Below, in pieces: positions 5,489 through 12,662 of a stretch of 12,825 bases of DNA. Every line of letters begins with the position of its first letter. Positions within the stretch are counted from its first letter, which is position 1. Location of the stretch: contig DUHK01000080.1 of assembly GCA_013330915.1 (NCBI GenBank), positions 1 to 12,825 on the forward strand. Reading direction: 5' to 3'. Under the pieces are notes generated by a model. That model saw nothing but the letters and a program-made list of their open reading frames with translations, had not been told where the DNA came from and ran no database searches. This stretch comes from Methanosphaera sp. Its GTDB lineage: Archaea; Methanobacteriota; Methanobacteria; Methanobacteriales; Methanobacteriaceae. Made by a program: the position numbers and the translations under genes.

Positions 5489-5695
5489 ATGGAAGACGGT
5501 ACTCCAGCTGAAGTTATTGAAGTTTTAAAAAGAACAGGAATGACTGGAGAAGTAATGCAAGTAAAATGCAGAATACTTGATGGAAGAGATAAAGGAAGAA
5601 TACTCACTAGAAACGTTATGGGCGCTATCAAAGAAGGCGACATTTTAATGTTACTAGATACAATAAGAGAAGCTAAAGAAATCAGAACTCCATAG
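5489..5695 (+). CDS. rps28e: Small ribosomal subunit protein S28e
   Basis: S28e is a small OB-fold protein of the 30S subunit near the mRNA exit path. The 68-residue product matches the family closely: PAEVIEVLKRTGMTGEVMQVKCRILDGRDKGRILTRNV runs through residues 6-43 with the family KCRIL and GRDKGR...TRNV blocks, followed by GAIKEGDILMLLDTIREAKEIRTP. The C-terminal signature, usually close to ETEREAR, appears here as DTIREAKEIR, slightly divergent. ATG at 5489 is preceded by AGGTGAT (5479-5485) with short spacing. rpl24e starts 79 bases downstream. Confidence 0.96.
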   Translation: MEDGTPAEVIEVLKRTGMTGEVMQVKCRILDGRDKGRILTRNVMGAIKEGDILMLLDTIREAKEIRTP

Positions 5696-5713
5696 GTAGG
5701 GAGTCTTTGATTA

Positions 5714-5752
5714 ACAATTTTTTTTATTGTAATGATTATTCTTTTATTACAA
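5714..5752 (+). promoter_or_regulatory. Mutually exclusive hairpins between rps28e and rpl24e
   Basis: The segment ATTGTAAT (5726-5733) can pair either with upstream ACAAT (5714-5718), leaving the T-run in the loop, or with downstream ATTACAA (5746-5752) as a seven-pair stem. The layout resembles an attenuator, but such pairings are easy to find in DNA of this composition. Confidence 0.25.
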
Positions 5753-5774
5753 GAGAATTTTTAGGAGTTTAAAA

Positions 5775-5933
5775 ATGAGAACATGTTCATTCTGTGGAGA
5801 AGAAATTCCAGAAGGTACAGGTAAAATGTATGTCCGTAGAGATGGATCAATTTCTTTCTTCTGTAGCAGTAAATGTGAAAAAAACAATAAACTTGGTAGA
5901 ATTCCAAGAAAAGTTAAGTGGGTTAAACAATGA
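5775..5933 (+). CDS. rpl24e: Large ribosomal subunit protein L24e (zinc finger)
   Basis: L24e is a small zinc-binding protein of the 50S subunit surface. The 52-residue product starts MRTCSFCGEEIPEGTGKMYVRRDG; the four zinc ligands are Cys4, Cys7, Cys30 and Cys34 (CX2C then CX3C, in FFCSSKCEKN). The tail NKLGRIPRKVKWVKQ is basic and family-typical. AGGAG at 5763-5767 sets the ATG at 5775. The stop TGA overlaps the ndk start by four bases (ATGA at 5930-5933), so the two are translationally coupled. The S28e-L24e-Ndk order is common in methanogens. Confidence 0.96.
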   Translation: MRTCSFCGEEIPEGTGKMYVRRDGSISFFCSSKCEKNNKLGRIPRKVKWVKQ

Positions 5934-6382
5934 GACAAAGAACTTTCGCCATGTTAAAACCTGATGCAGTCAAAAGAAGATTAACAGGTACAATTTTATC
6001 AAGATTTGAACAACGTGGTATTAAAATAATAGCAGCTAAAACTCTTATGATTTCAGAAGAGCTTGCAAAAACTCATTATGGTGAACATAGTGAAAAACCA
6101 TTCTTCAATGACTTAGTTTCATACATCACATCCGGACCTGTATTTGCAATGGTCTTAGAAAGTGATGATGTAATAGCTCAAGTAAGAAAAATGGTTGGAG
6201 CAACAAATCCTAAAGAAGCAGATGTTGGCACAATCCGTGGAGATTATGCAATAGACCTTGGTCGTAACGTTATTCATGCTTCAGATTCTGAAGAATCAGC
6301 AGTAAGAGAAATAGGTTTATTCTTCGATGAATCAGAATTCTGTGATTATGAATTACCTGATGAAGATATTATATATGAATAA
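5930..6382 (+). CDS. ndk: Nucleoside diphosphate kinase
   Basis: Ndk transfers the gamma phosphate from ATP to other NDPs through a phosphohistidine and balances NTP and dNTP pools, including the GTP needed by the two initiation GTPases downstream. The 150-residue length is normal. Seen in the sequence: the start TFAMLKPDAVKR (residues 5-16), YGEHSEKPFFNDLVSYITSGP (50-70), and the active-site block NVIHASDS (113-120) with catalytic His116. DGTIRGDYA-type residues appear as VGTIRGDYAIDLGRN (99-113). The C-terminal tail is acidic. The start overlaps the L24e stop as ATGA with no separate strong SD, which fits coupling. A terminator follows at once. Confidence 0.98.
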   Translation: MRQRTFAMLKPDAVKRRLTGTILSRFEQRGIKIIAAKTLMISEELAKTHYGEHSEKPFFNDLVSYITSGPVFAMVLESDDVIAQVRKMVGATNPKEADVGTIRGDYAIDLGRNVIHASDSEESAVREIGLFFDESEFCDYELPDEDIIYE

Positions 6383-6420
6383 GAGCCATAAGAATATAAT
6401 TTCTTTTATTTGCTCTTTTT
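6381..6420 (+). terminator. Hairpin and T-run terminator after ndk
   Basis: AAGAGC (6381-6386) overlaps the ndk stop codon and pairs perfectly with GCTCTT (6412-6417); the interior also pairs in part (ATAAGAA with TTCTTTTAT). The plus strand continues with T to 6420. It closes the rpl7ae/rps28e-rpl24e-ndk unit. Confidence 0.6.
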
Positions 6421-6774
6421 GCTATTGTAATAATATAATTAGTAATATTGAAGTTTAGTATTTTTTAATCAATAACTTCAGAAACCCTAACAATATTTAT
6501 TTTAATTTGCGCAAATAATAAAAAAATAAAATTTTTGTTGATTAATTAGGATAATTTCAATATTCAAAATAAGTACGTGTTCTACACTAATGATAATAAA
6601 AACAAGCTATTGTAAAGTTTTTTCAGAGAACATTCAAACGAATATATTTTCAGTATTTCAGATATCAGATATGGCAATAGAACATTCTTATTTAACCTAC
6701 TGTTAAATATTATGTAATATAATTTGAATCCCATATTTTGTGGGAGATAAAAGTTTTTTTATGGGGATAGTAAA
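6421..6774 (+). other. Spacer between ndk and the aIF5B gene
   Basis: About 350 AT-rich bases without a supportable gene. TGAAGTT (6449-6455) and AACTTCA (6474-6480) make a seven-pair inverted repeat with an 18-base loop. Near the right end, GTAATATAAT (6714-6723) could be the TATA box of the aIF5B gene, and TCCCA/TGGGA (6729-6733 and 6741-6745) form a small hairpin near the expected transcript start. GGGGAT (6763-6768) is the ribosome binding site. The ATG at 6761 is out of frame with aIF5B and leads nowhere. Confidence 0.45.
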
Positions 6775-8616
6775 ATGGAAACTAGATCACCTATAGTGTC
6801 AGTTTTAGGTCATGTGGACCATGGTAAAACTACTCTTCTTGATCATATTAGGGGAAGTACCATTGCATCCAAGGAAGCTGGTGGAATCACTCAGCACATT
6901 GGTGCAACTGAAATACCTATGGATGTTATTTCATCAATATGTGGTGAATTTCTTGAAAAAATGAAAATAGAAGATATGTTGCCAGGATTATTCTTTATTG
7001 ACACGCCAGGTCACGAAGCTTTCACGACGCTACGTAAGCGTGGTGGTTCATTGGCTGATTTGGCTATTTTAATAATGGATGTTAATGAAGGTTTTAAACC
7101 TCAAACATATGAAGCTTTAAATATTTTAAAATCATCAAAAACACCTTTTGTAGTGGCTGCCAACAAGATAGACAGGATTGCTGGTTGGAATTCTACTGAA
7201 AACGCTTCATTTACTGAAGTAATTCAAAATCAACATTCCAAAGTCGCATTCGACCTGGATCAGAAACTGTATGAAATTGTTGGAACATTACACGAGGAAG
7301 GATTTGAGTCTGAACGTTTTGATAGGATAAGCAATTTTGCCAGTCAAATTACAATAGTTCCTATCAGTGCTCAAACCGGTGAAGGACTTCCTGAATTGTT
7401 AACCATGCTTTTAGGTTTAGCCTACCAGTACCTCAAAGAACAGCTACAAATTGAAGAGGATGCACCTGCATCCGGAACGGTTTTAGAGATTAAAGAGGAA
7501 AAAGGTCTTGGATTAACGATAGATACCATATTATACGATGGTGTTTTATCCAAAAACGATCAAATCATGATGTTAACCAAGGACAATAAGGTAATATCTA
7601 CAAAGATAAGAAGCTTGCTAAAACCTAAGGCACTTGAAGAAATCAGGGAATCCAAAACAATGTTTGAAGATGTGGACCAAATAGTTGCCGCAGCAGGTGT
7701 GAAAATTGTGGCACCTAAAGTGGATGATGTTGTAAGCGGTTCACCATTGAAAGTGGCTAACGATAACTCTTTAAGAATTGAAGAGGACTTATTGTCAGAA
7801 GTGGATAACATACGTATTCAAACCAATGATATTGGTATAATTGTTAAGGCAGACACCCTTGGTTCTCTGGAGGCACTTGTTAACATATTGGATCAAAATG
7901 ACATTCCAATAAAATCCGCTGAAATAGGAGACATTTCAAGACGTGACATTATCAATGCATCAATCATGTATGAAGAGGATCCAAAGTATGGGGTAATTGT
8001 GGCATTCAATGTCAACATACTTCCATCAGCTGAAGAGGAATTAAATGGACAGGATATCCAGGTATTCCAGGATTCGGTAATTTATCAGTTAACCGAAGAC
8101 TATATAGAATGGATAACAACAGCCAAGGAACGTCAGAAAAAGGAAAGATTACAATCCATTGTACGTCCATCAACCATACGTATAATACCAAAACTTGTAT
8201 TCCGTAATAGTAAACCTGCAATAGCAGGTGTTGAAATAATGTCAGGTATCATTGAAAAGGGTGCCACATTAATCAATGACAGGGGAATGTATGTTGGTCG
8301 TGTAGAAAGTATGGAAGATAATGGGGAAAGCCTTCCAAAATCAGCAAGAGGTTCCAAGGTGGCAATGGCAATAGCCGATGCAACCTTCGAGAAGGACTTT
8401 GAAGAGGGCGACGTTTTATACGTAGACATGGACGAACGTAATTTCCTTGCAGTAATTAACGAATTAGGGGACAAGATGTTGGATGATGAGCTTCACACAC
8501 TTGATGAGTTAAAGCAAATCAAACAACAAAGTGAAGATCCAAATTGGGGAGTTGTAAATACCGACTGGAGTGAACTCGACACTTTGGATGAGGACGAATA
8601 TGAAGACTTTTACTAA
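6775..8616 (+). CDS. infB: Translation initiation factor aIF5B (IF-2-like GTPase)
   Basis: aIF5B promotes ribosomal subunit joining and helps place the initiator tRNA. The 613-residue length is normal for archaea. G motifs are all present: G1 GHVDHGKTT (residues 12-20), the switch I block GGITQHIGATEIP (36-48), G3 DTPGHEAF (76-83), G4 NKID (130-133) and G5 SAQTG (198-202). The beta-barrel domain II, the alpha/beta/alpha domain III and the C-terminal tRNA-binding barrel follow in order. Some archaeal aIF5B genes carry inteins in the GTPase loops; there is none here. ATG at 6775 lies two residues before the conserved RSPIVSVLGHVDHG start and has GGGGAT upstream. The C-terminus is acidic. rps6e starts 71 bases downstream. 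Confidence 0.98.
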   Translation: METRSPIVSVLGHVDHGKTTLLDHIRGSTIASKEAGGITQHIGATEIPMDVISSICGEFLEKMKIEDMLPGLFFIDTPGHEAFTTLRKRGGSLADLAILIMDVNEGFKPQTYEALNILKSSKTPFVVAANKIDRIAGWNSTENASFTEVIQNQHSKVAFDLDQKLYEIVGTLHEEGFESERFDRISNFASQITIVPISAQTGEGLPELLTMLLGLAYQYLKEQLQIEEDAPASGTVLEIKEEKGLGLTIDTILYDGVLSKNDQIMMLTKDNKVISTKIRSLLKPKALEEIRESKTMFEDVDQIVAAAGVKIVAPKVDDVVSGSPLKVANDNSLRIEEDLLSEVDNIRIQTNDIGIIVKADTLGSLEALVNILDQNDIPIKSAEIGDISRRDIINASIMYEEDPKYGVIVAFNVNILPSAEEELNGQDIQVFQDSVIYQLTEDYIEWITTAKERQKKERLQSIVRPSTIRIIPKLVFRNSKPAIAGVEIMSGIIEKGATLINDRGMYVGRVESMEDNGESLPKSARGSKVAMAIADATFEKDFEEGDVLYVDMDERNFLAVINELGDKMLDDELHTLDELKQIKQQSEDPNWGVVNTDWSELDTLDEDEYEDFY

Positions 8617-8630
8617 TTATGAATTAGTGA

Positions 8631-8650
8631 TGTAGTATTAAGTAACTACA
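8631..8650 (+). promoter_or_regulatory. Small hairpin between aIF5B gene and rps6e
   Basis: TGTAGT (8631-8636) pairs perfectly with ACTACA (8645-8650) around an eight-base loop. No T-run follows, so it is not an obvious terminator; it may be a processing site or chance. Confidence 0.25.
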
Positions 8651-8687
8651 ATAAAGAATACTTAAAAATAATAAACGGAGGCCTATA

Positions 8688-9083
8688 ATGGCATATAAAG
8701 TAGTAGTATCAGATGCAGATGTAACATACCAATTAGAATTAGACGACAAAGATGCAAAAATTGTAAACGGTCTTAAAATAGGAGACGAATTCAACGGTGG
8801 AGTTTTAGGACTTAAAGGTTACAAACTCAAAATTACCGGTGGTAGTGACAAAAACGGTTTCCCAATGAAACCAGATGTTGACGGTACAAGAAGATTCAAA
8901 AGTTTAGTAAGTGAAGGTATAGGATTCAAACCTACCAAAAAAGGTTTAAGAAGAAGAAAAACTGTACGTGGAAACACAATTGCAGATGATATCTCACAAA
9001 TCAACGTAAAAGTTTCAGAAAGAGGAGAACAAACACTAGCTGAAATCTTTGCAGAACCTGAAGAAGAAGTACAAGAAGAATAG
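8688..9083 (+). CDS. rps6e: Small ribosomal subunit protein S6e
   Basis: S6e is a 30S protein; archaeal forms lack the long phosphorylated tail of eukaryotic ones, and the 131 residues here fit. The sequence shows MAYKVVVSDAD at the start, the family signature GGSDKNGFPM (residues 51-60), RFKSLVSEGIGFKPTKKGLRRRKTVRGNTI (69-98) and an acidic tail EPEEEVQEE. The ATG at 8688 is set by GGAGG at 8676-8680. The order aIF5B, S6e, aIF2-gamma groups 30S and initiation functions. A nine-pair inverted repeat lies between this gene and the next. Confidence 0.97.
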   Translation: MAYKVVVSDADVTYQLELDDKDAKIVNGLKIGDEFNGGVLGLKGYKLKITGGSDKNGFPMKPDVDGTRRFKSLVSEGIGFKPTKKGLRRRKTVRGNTIADDISQINVKVSERGEQTLAEIFAEPEEEVQEE

Positions 9084-9087
9084 GTGT

Positions 9088-9120
9088 TAAATTATCTACT
9101 GATTATTACAGGATAATTTA
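9088..9120 (+). promoter_or_regulatory. Nine-pair hairpin between rps6e and eif2g
   Basis: TAAATTATC (9088-9096) pairs perfectly with GATAATTTA (9112-9120) around a 15-base loop. It fills most of the 61-base gap and ends 11 bases before the SD of aIF2-gamma. It may be a partial terminator, a stability element or a processing site; no T-run follows. Confidence 0.35.
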
Positions 9121-9144
9121 TTATCTATTGTGGAGGTGTAACTA

Positions 9145-10374
9145 ATGAAAGTACAATCCGAAGTAAACATTGGATTAGTAGGTCACGTAGACCATGGTAA
9201 AACTACTCTTACAAAGGCTTTATCAGGAATATGGACTGACACACACAGTGAAGAAGCAAAAAGAGGAATTTCAATAAGGTTAGGTTATGCTGACATAACA
9301 TTCAGAATATGTAATGAATGTGATTCACCTCAATGTTACACTACTAAAGAAACTTGTGAACACTGCGGTTCTAAAACGGAAGTACTTAGAAAAGTATCAT
9401 TCGTAGATTCACCGGGACACGAAACGCTCATGGCAACAATGCTTTCCGGTGCAGCTATAATGGACGGTGCAATATTGGTTATAGGAGCCAACGAACCATG
9501 TCCACAGCCACAAACCAAGGAACACCTTATGGCACTTGATGTTATTGGTGTAAAAAACGTTATCGTGGTTCAAAACAAGATTGATACTGTTACTAAGGAA
9601 AAGGCAATAGAAAACTATCATGAAATTAAGGAATTTGTACAGGGAACCTGTGCAGAAGGTGTACCTATCATTCCTATATCAGCACAGCAGGGTGCAAATA
9701 TAGACATATTGATTGAAAAAATCCAAAGGCATATCAAGACACCTAGAAGATCATTACGTAAAAATCCTAAACTTTTCGTAGCAAGGTCATTTGATATAAA
9801 CAAACCTGGTACACATCCTAAAAAAATCAATGGTGGAATCATTGGAGGTTCTCTCATACAGGGAAAACTCAAAGTCGGTGATGAAATAGAGATTAAACCT
9901 GGAATTCAGATTAAACAGAAAGGTAAATCTGAATGGAGAAGTTTGACCAGTACCATAACAGGACTGGAAGCGGCAGACAACTTTGTTGATGAAGTTGCTC
10001 CTGGAGGTTTAATAGGTGTTGCATTACTCTTAGATCCTGCTCTTACAAAAGCAGATTCATTATCCGGTTCTATTGCAGGTAAGCCTGGAACTTTACCACC
10101 AACAATACAAGAGTTCACCATGCAAACACACTTGCTTGATAGGGTTGTTGGTACTAAAAACGAAACAGATGTCGAACCGATACATTCTTCTGAAAACCTG
10201 ATGATAAACATTGGTACTTCAACTACTGTCGGTCTTGTCACAAGTGCAAGAGATAATGTGGTGGATGTACAGCTTAAGTTACCGGTATGTGCAGAAGAAG
10301 GTCAACGTGTAGCTTTAAGTCGTAGAGTGGGAGCTAGATGGAGGCTTATTGGTTATGGTATCATCAAAGCATAA
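9145..10374 (+). CDS. eif2g: Translation initiation factor 2 subunit gamma (aIF2-gamma)
   Basis: The gamma subunit is the GTPase core of aIF2, which carries initiator Met-tRNA to the small subunit. At 409 residues it matches the family. G1 GHVDHGKTT is at residues 13-21, the zinc knuckle CNEC...CEHC uses Cys56, Cys59, Cys71 and Cys74, G3 DSPGHE is at 88-93, G4 NKID at 144-147 and SAQQG at 179-183. Two beta-barrel domains follow, including FDINKPG and GGIIGGSL segments, and the C-terminus RRVGARWRLIGYGIIKA is typical. GGAGGTG (9132-9138) sets the start. Its last codons overlap the start of the PIN-domain gene by 20 bases. Confidence 0.98.
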   Translation: MKVQSEVNIGLVGHVDHGKTTLTKALSGIWTDTHSEEAKRGISIRLGYADITFRICNECDSPQCYTTKETCEHCGSKTEVLRKVSFVDSPGHETLMATMLSGAAIMDGAILVIGANEPCPQPQTKEHLMALDVIGVKNVIVVQNKIDTVTKEKAIENYHEIKEFVQGTCAEGVPIIPISAQQGANIDILIEKIQRHIKTPRRSLRKNPKLFVARSFDINKPGTHPKKINGGIIGGSLIQGKLKVGDEIEIKPGIQIKQKGKSEWRSLTSTITGLEAADNFVDEVAPGGLIGVALLLDPALTKADSLSGSIAGKPGTLPPTIQEFTMQTHLLDRVVGTKNETDVEPIHSSENLMINIGTSTTVGLVTSARDNVVDVQLKLPVCAEEGQRVALSRRVGARWRLIGYGIIKA

Positions 10375-10767
10375 GGCAGTGGTTGATACAAATTTTTGAT
10401 GATGATGATTCAATTAGGCGTTGATGTGGTAGAGGAGCTTAAGATGCTTTTACCATCATATTACGATTTAGTTGTACCATCAATTGTAATCGATGAACTT
10501 ATATCTTTAAAGAAGAAGGTTAAAGGAAAGGACAAACTGGCTTGTAGTATTGCACTACAGATAGCACAAGGAGGCAGTTTTATCATAGAGGACATAGATA
10601 AAACACAACATGTCGACAACATGCTGCTGAATATGTGTGGTGATAAGGATGTCCTTTGCACTAACGATAAAATTCTTCGAAAAAGAGCCAAAAAAAGAGG
10701 AATTACTGTTGTATACCTAAGACAACACAGATTCTTAGAAGTGGACGGTTATATAAGCACGACATAA
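10355..10767 (+). pseudogene. PIN-domain RNase (Fcf1/VapC-like), interrupted by a -1 frameshift
   Basis: PIN-domain proteins are metal-dependent RNases; the archaeal form beside aIF2-gamma resembles Fcf1-type rRNA-processing proteins. ATG at 10355, inside the end of eif2g, reads MVSSKHKAVVDTNF and meets TGA at 10397-10399. The rest of the domain continues in the -1 frame from TTG 10396: LMMMIQLGVDVVEELKMLL, then VPSIVIDEL, GDKDVLCTNDKILRKRAKKRG and YLRQHRFLEVDGYISTT. One more T in the five-T run would give one intact 137-residue protein. The first catalytic Asp (VVDTN) is on the short upstream piece; the other acidic residues (IDEL, GDKD, TND) are downstream. The break is at AAATTTT, read A-AAT-TTT, which has the form of a -1 slippery site, and the stop overlaps ATG as TGATG. 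Sequencing error, recent mutation, programmed slippage or coupled reinitiation all fit. Confidence 0.8.
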
Positions 10768-10812
10768 AAGTGCAGATTACTGTTTGACTTAATATATATT
10801 GGAGGAAAAACC

Positions 10813-11340
10813 ATGAATCTTTGGACAGACATAGAATCAGGAAGCAACGTACCTGATGAAATCACAGTAGTTGTAGAAATTCCAACAGGATCTAGAAACA
10901 AATATGAATATGACAAAGAAAAAGAAGCATTCGCTCTTGACAGAGTGTTGTTTTCACCATTCCACTACCCAGCAGAATATGGTTTCATGCCAAAATCCTT
11001 ATGGGAAGACGGAGATCCTTTTGATGTAATGGTAATAATGGATCAGCCAACATTTCCTGGATGCATCATTGAAGCAAGACCAATCGGTATTATGAGAATG
11101 ATCGACCAGGGAGACAGTGACGATAAACTATTGGCAGTACCGGTAGAAGATCCAAGATTTGCCGACATAACCGATATTTCTCAATTACCAGAACATTACC
11201 TAAAAGAAATCGAACATTTCTTCAGCCAATACAAAGCATTAGAAAATAAAACAGTTGAAATCAACGGTTGGGAAGACAACCAGGCTGCAAAAGAAGCTGT
11301 TTTACATGCAATTGAATTATATGAAGAAAAACATGAATAA
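10813..11340 (+). CDS. ppa: Inorganic pyrophosphatase, family I
   Basis: The enzyme splits pyrophosphate to two phosphates with Mg2+, pulling forward nucleic acid synthesis, tRNA charging and coenzyme-forming reactions. The 175-residue length is that of the hexameric prokaryotic type. The family signature D-G-D-P-F-D lies at residues 66-71; other active-site segments are EIPTGSRNKYEYD (22-34), FHYPAEYGFMP (50-60) and DSDDKLLAVP (101-110). GGAGG (10801-10805) precedes the ATG by seven bases. The gene lies 45 bases after the PIN gene and 19 bases before rpo7, so it is probably part of the same transcript. Confidence 0.98.
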   Translation: MNLWTDIESGSNVPDEITVVVEIPTGSRNKYEYDKEKEAFALDRVLFSPFHYPAEYGFMPKSLWEDGDPFDVMVIMDQPTFPGCIIEARPIGIMRMIDQGDSDDKLLAVPVEDPRFADITDISQLPEHYLKEIEHFFSQYKALENKTVEINGWEDNQAAKEAVLHAIELYEEKHE

Positions 11341-11359
11341 ACATATGTGAGGTATCAAA

Positions 11360-11917
11360 GTGTACGAAATAACAACTATCGAAGATACAGTAAGAGTACC
11401 ACCTAATATGTTTGATAGACCGCTAAAAGAAGTGGCAGCTGAAATACTTAACAGAAAATACGTTGGAAAACTGGATAAAAAGTTAGGTATCTTAATTACC
11501 GTTACAGACGTACTTGAACATTCAGAAGGTACAGTAGTAATAGGTGACGGTTCAGCATTTTATCACGTAACATTTGATGCATTATTCTTCAAACCAACAT
11601 TACATGAAGTAATTGACGGTGAAGTAATAGAAATAATCGAATTCGGATCATTTGTAAGAATAGGACCATTAGATGGTTTGGTACACGTATCACAAGTAAC
11701 CAATGACTATATTACATATGATGAAAGACGTGGAGCTCTCGTTGCAAACGAGACAAACAAGTCACTCGAACAAACAGATTATGTAAGGGCAAGAATAGTA
11801 GCATTAAGTATGAAAGGAAATTCTACAAAAGAATGCAAAATCGGTTTAACAATGAGACAACCTGGTTTAGGACGTTTCGAATGGATTGAAGAAGAAAAAA
11901 TGAAATCCAAAAAATAG
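11360..11917 (+). CDS. rpo7: DNA-directed RNA polymerase subunit Rpo7 (RpoE1)
   Basis: Rpo7 forms the stalk of archaeal RNA polymerase with Rpo4, aiding open-complex formation and binding emerging RNA. The 185-residue product has the N-terminal RNP-like domain (MYEITTIEDTVRVPPNMFDRPLKEVAAEIL) followed by an S1/OB domain from about residue 82 (HEVIDGEVIEIIEFGSFVRIGPLDGLVHVSQV) to about 165. The start is GTG at 11360, chosen because GTGAGGT (11347-11353) precedes it and the family begins with MYEI or similar. The C-terminal tail after QPGLGRFEWI is short and basic. spt4 follows by 27 bases, a pairing common in archaea. Confidence 0.97.
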   Translation: MYEITTIEDTVRVPPNMFDRPLKEVAAEILNRKYVGKLDKKLGILITVTDVLEHSEGTVVIGDGSAFYHVTFDALFFKPTLHEVIDGEVIEIIEFGSFVRIGPLDGLVHVSQVTNDYITYDERRGALVANETNKSLEQTDYVRARIVALSMKGNSTKECKIGLTMRQPGLGRFEWIEEEKMKSKK

Positions 11918-11944
11918 TATGAACAAGTTAAAGGAGAATTAATC

Positions 11945-12133
11945 ATGGCTGAAAGAGCATGTCTAAGATGTAACTACGTGTCATATGATAAGACATGTCC
12001 ATTATGTGGAACAGAAACAACATCTGATTGGACAGGATTAATAGTAGTGGTTGACCCTGATGAATCACAGTTAGCACAGGAGCTAAACATTAATACACCA
12101 GGAAGATATGCATTGAAAGTGAGAAAAAAATAG
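11945..12133 (+). CDS. spt4: Transcription elongation factor Spt4 (RpoE2)
   Basis: Spt4 is a small zinc protein that joins Spt5 on RNA polymerase and raises processivity. The 62-residue product has the zinc ligands Cys6, Cys9, Cys18 and Cys21 (CLRC, CPLC) and the conserved TSDWTGLIVVVDPDESQLAQEL region (26-47), ending LNINTPGRYALKVRKK. AAGGAG (11931-11936) sets the ATG. Formerly annotated as RNA polymerase subunit E''. The stop TAG is shared with the SD of the next gene (TAGGAG at 12131-12136), indicating tight coupling. Confidence 0.97.
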   Translation: MAERACLRCNYVSYDKTCPLCGTETTSDWTGLIVVVDPDESQLAQELNINTPGRYALKVRKK

Positions 12134-12145
12134 GAGAAATAACAA

Positions 12146-12655
12146 GTGCTCAAACTACCAAAACATTTAAGGCAGGAACTTAAAAAACCTTTAGGTCAAT
12201 TGCACGAATCCGTTTTCTCAATAAAAGAATCACTGCAAAAACAACTGAAAGAAGATAAACTGATTATATCTATAGGTGACGTAACGTCAATGAAACTATT
12301 TGAAAACAATATTCAACCACAGATATGTATCGTTGACAACCTGACAAAAAGGAAACCTATAGAGCATAACTTAAATCATACAGAAAACATAAAATACGTA
12401 GATAATCCTGCAGGAGTATTGACTGACGAATTTATTGGGTTGTGTGTCAAATCAATAAATGAGGCTTCAACAGAAAATCCCCTTATAATACAGGTAAATG
12501 GGGAAGAAGATCTGGCAGTATTACCCTGTGTCATAAACTCACCAAAAGACGCCTTCATATTATATGGACAACCGAATGAAGGAGTTGTATTGGTAAAAGT
12601 AGAAGAAGCTTATGATAAAGCTTTAAATTATTATAAACAATTAATTAAGGAATAA
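12146..12655 (+). CDS. GTP-dependent dephospho-CoA kinase (DUF359 family)
   Basis: This archaeal family performs the last step of CoA synthesis, phosphorylating dephospho-CoA, with GTP rather than ATP as donor. The 169-residue product shows family blocks: ISIGDVTS (residues 41-48), a following Asp in ICIVDNLTKRKP (60-71), DNPAGVLTDE (86-95), IQVNGEEDLAVLP (115-127) and LYGQPNEGVVLVKV (139-152). The start is GTG at 12146 with GGAG 12133-12136 upstream. It sits 12 bases after spt4 and 7 before rps24e. The Spt4-DUF359-S24e order recurs in archaea, so the metabolic gene appears carried in an information-processing operon. Function is assigned by family; the donor is not visible in the sequence. 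Confidence 0.93.
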   Translation: MLKLPKHLRQELKKPLGQLHESVFSIKESLQKQLKEDKLIISIGDVTSMKLFENNIQPQICIVDNLTKRKPIEHNLNHTENIKYVDNPAGVLTDEFIGLCVKSINEASTENPLIIQVNGEEDLAVLPCVINSPKDAFILYGQPNEGVVLVKVEEAYDKALNYYKQLIKE

Positions 12656-12662
12656 CGATAAT

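Noticed and set aside
6775..8616. Intein in aIF5B
   Set aside because: All GTPase motifs are contiguous and the length is normal.
10396..10767. A complete short PIN-like protein starting at TTG 10396
   Set aside because: It would lack the first strand and catalytic Asp, has no SD, and the missing part is present just upstream in another frame.
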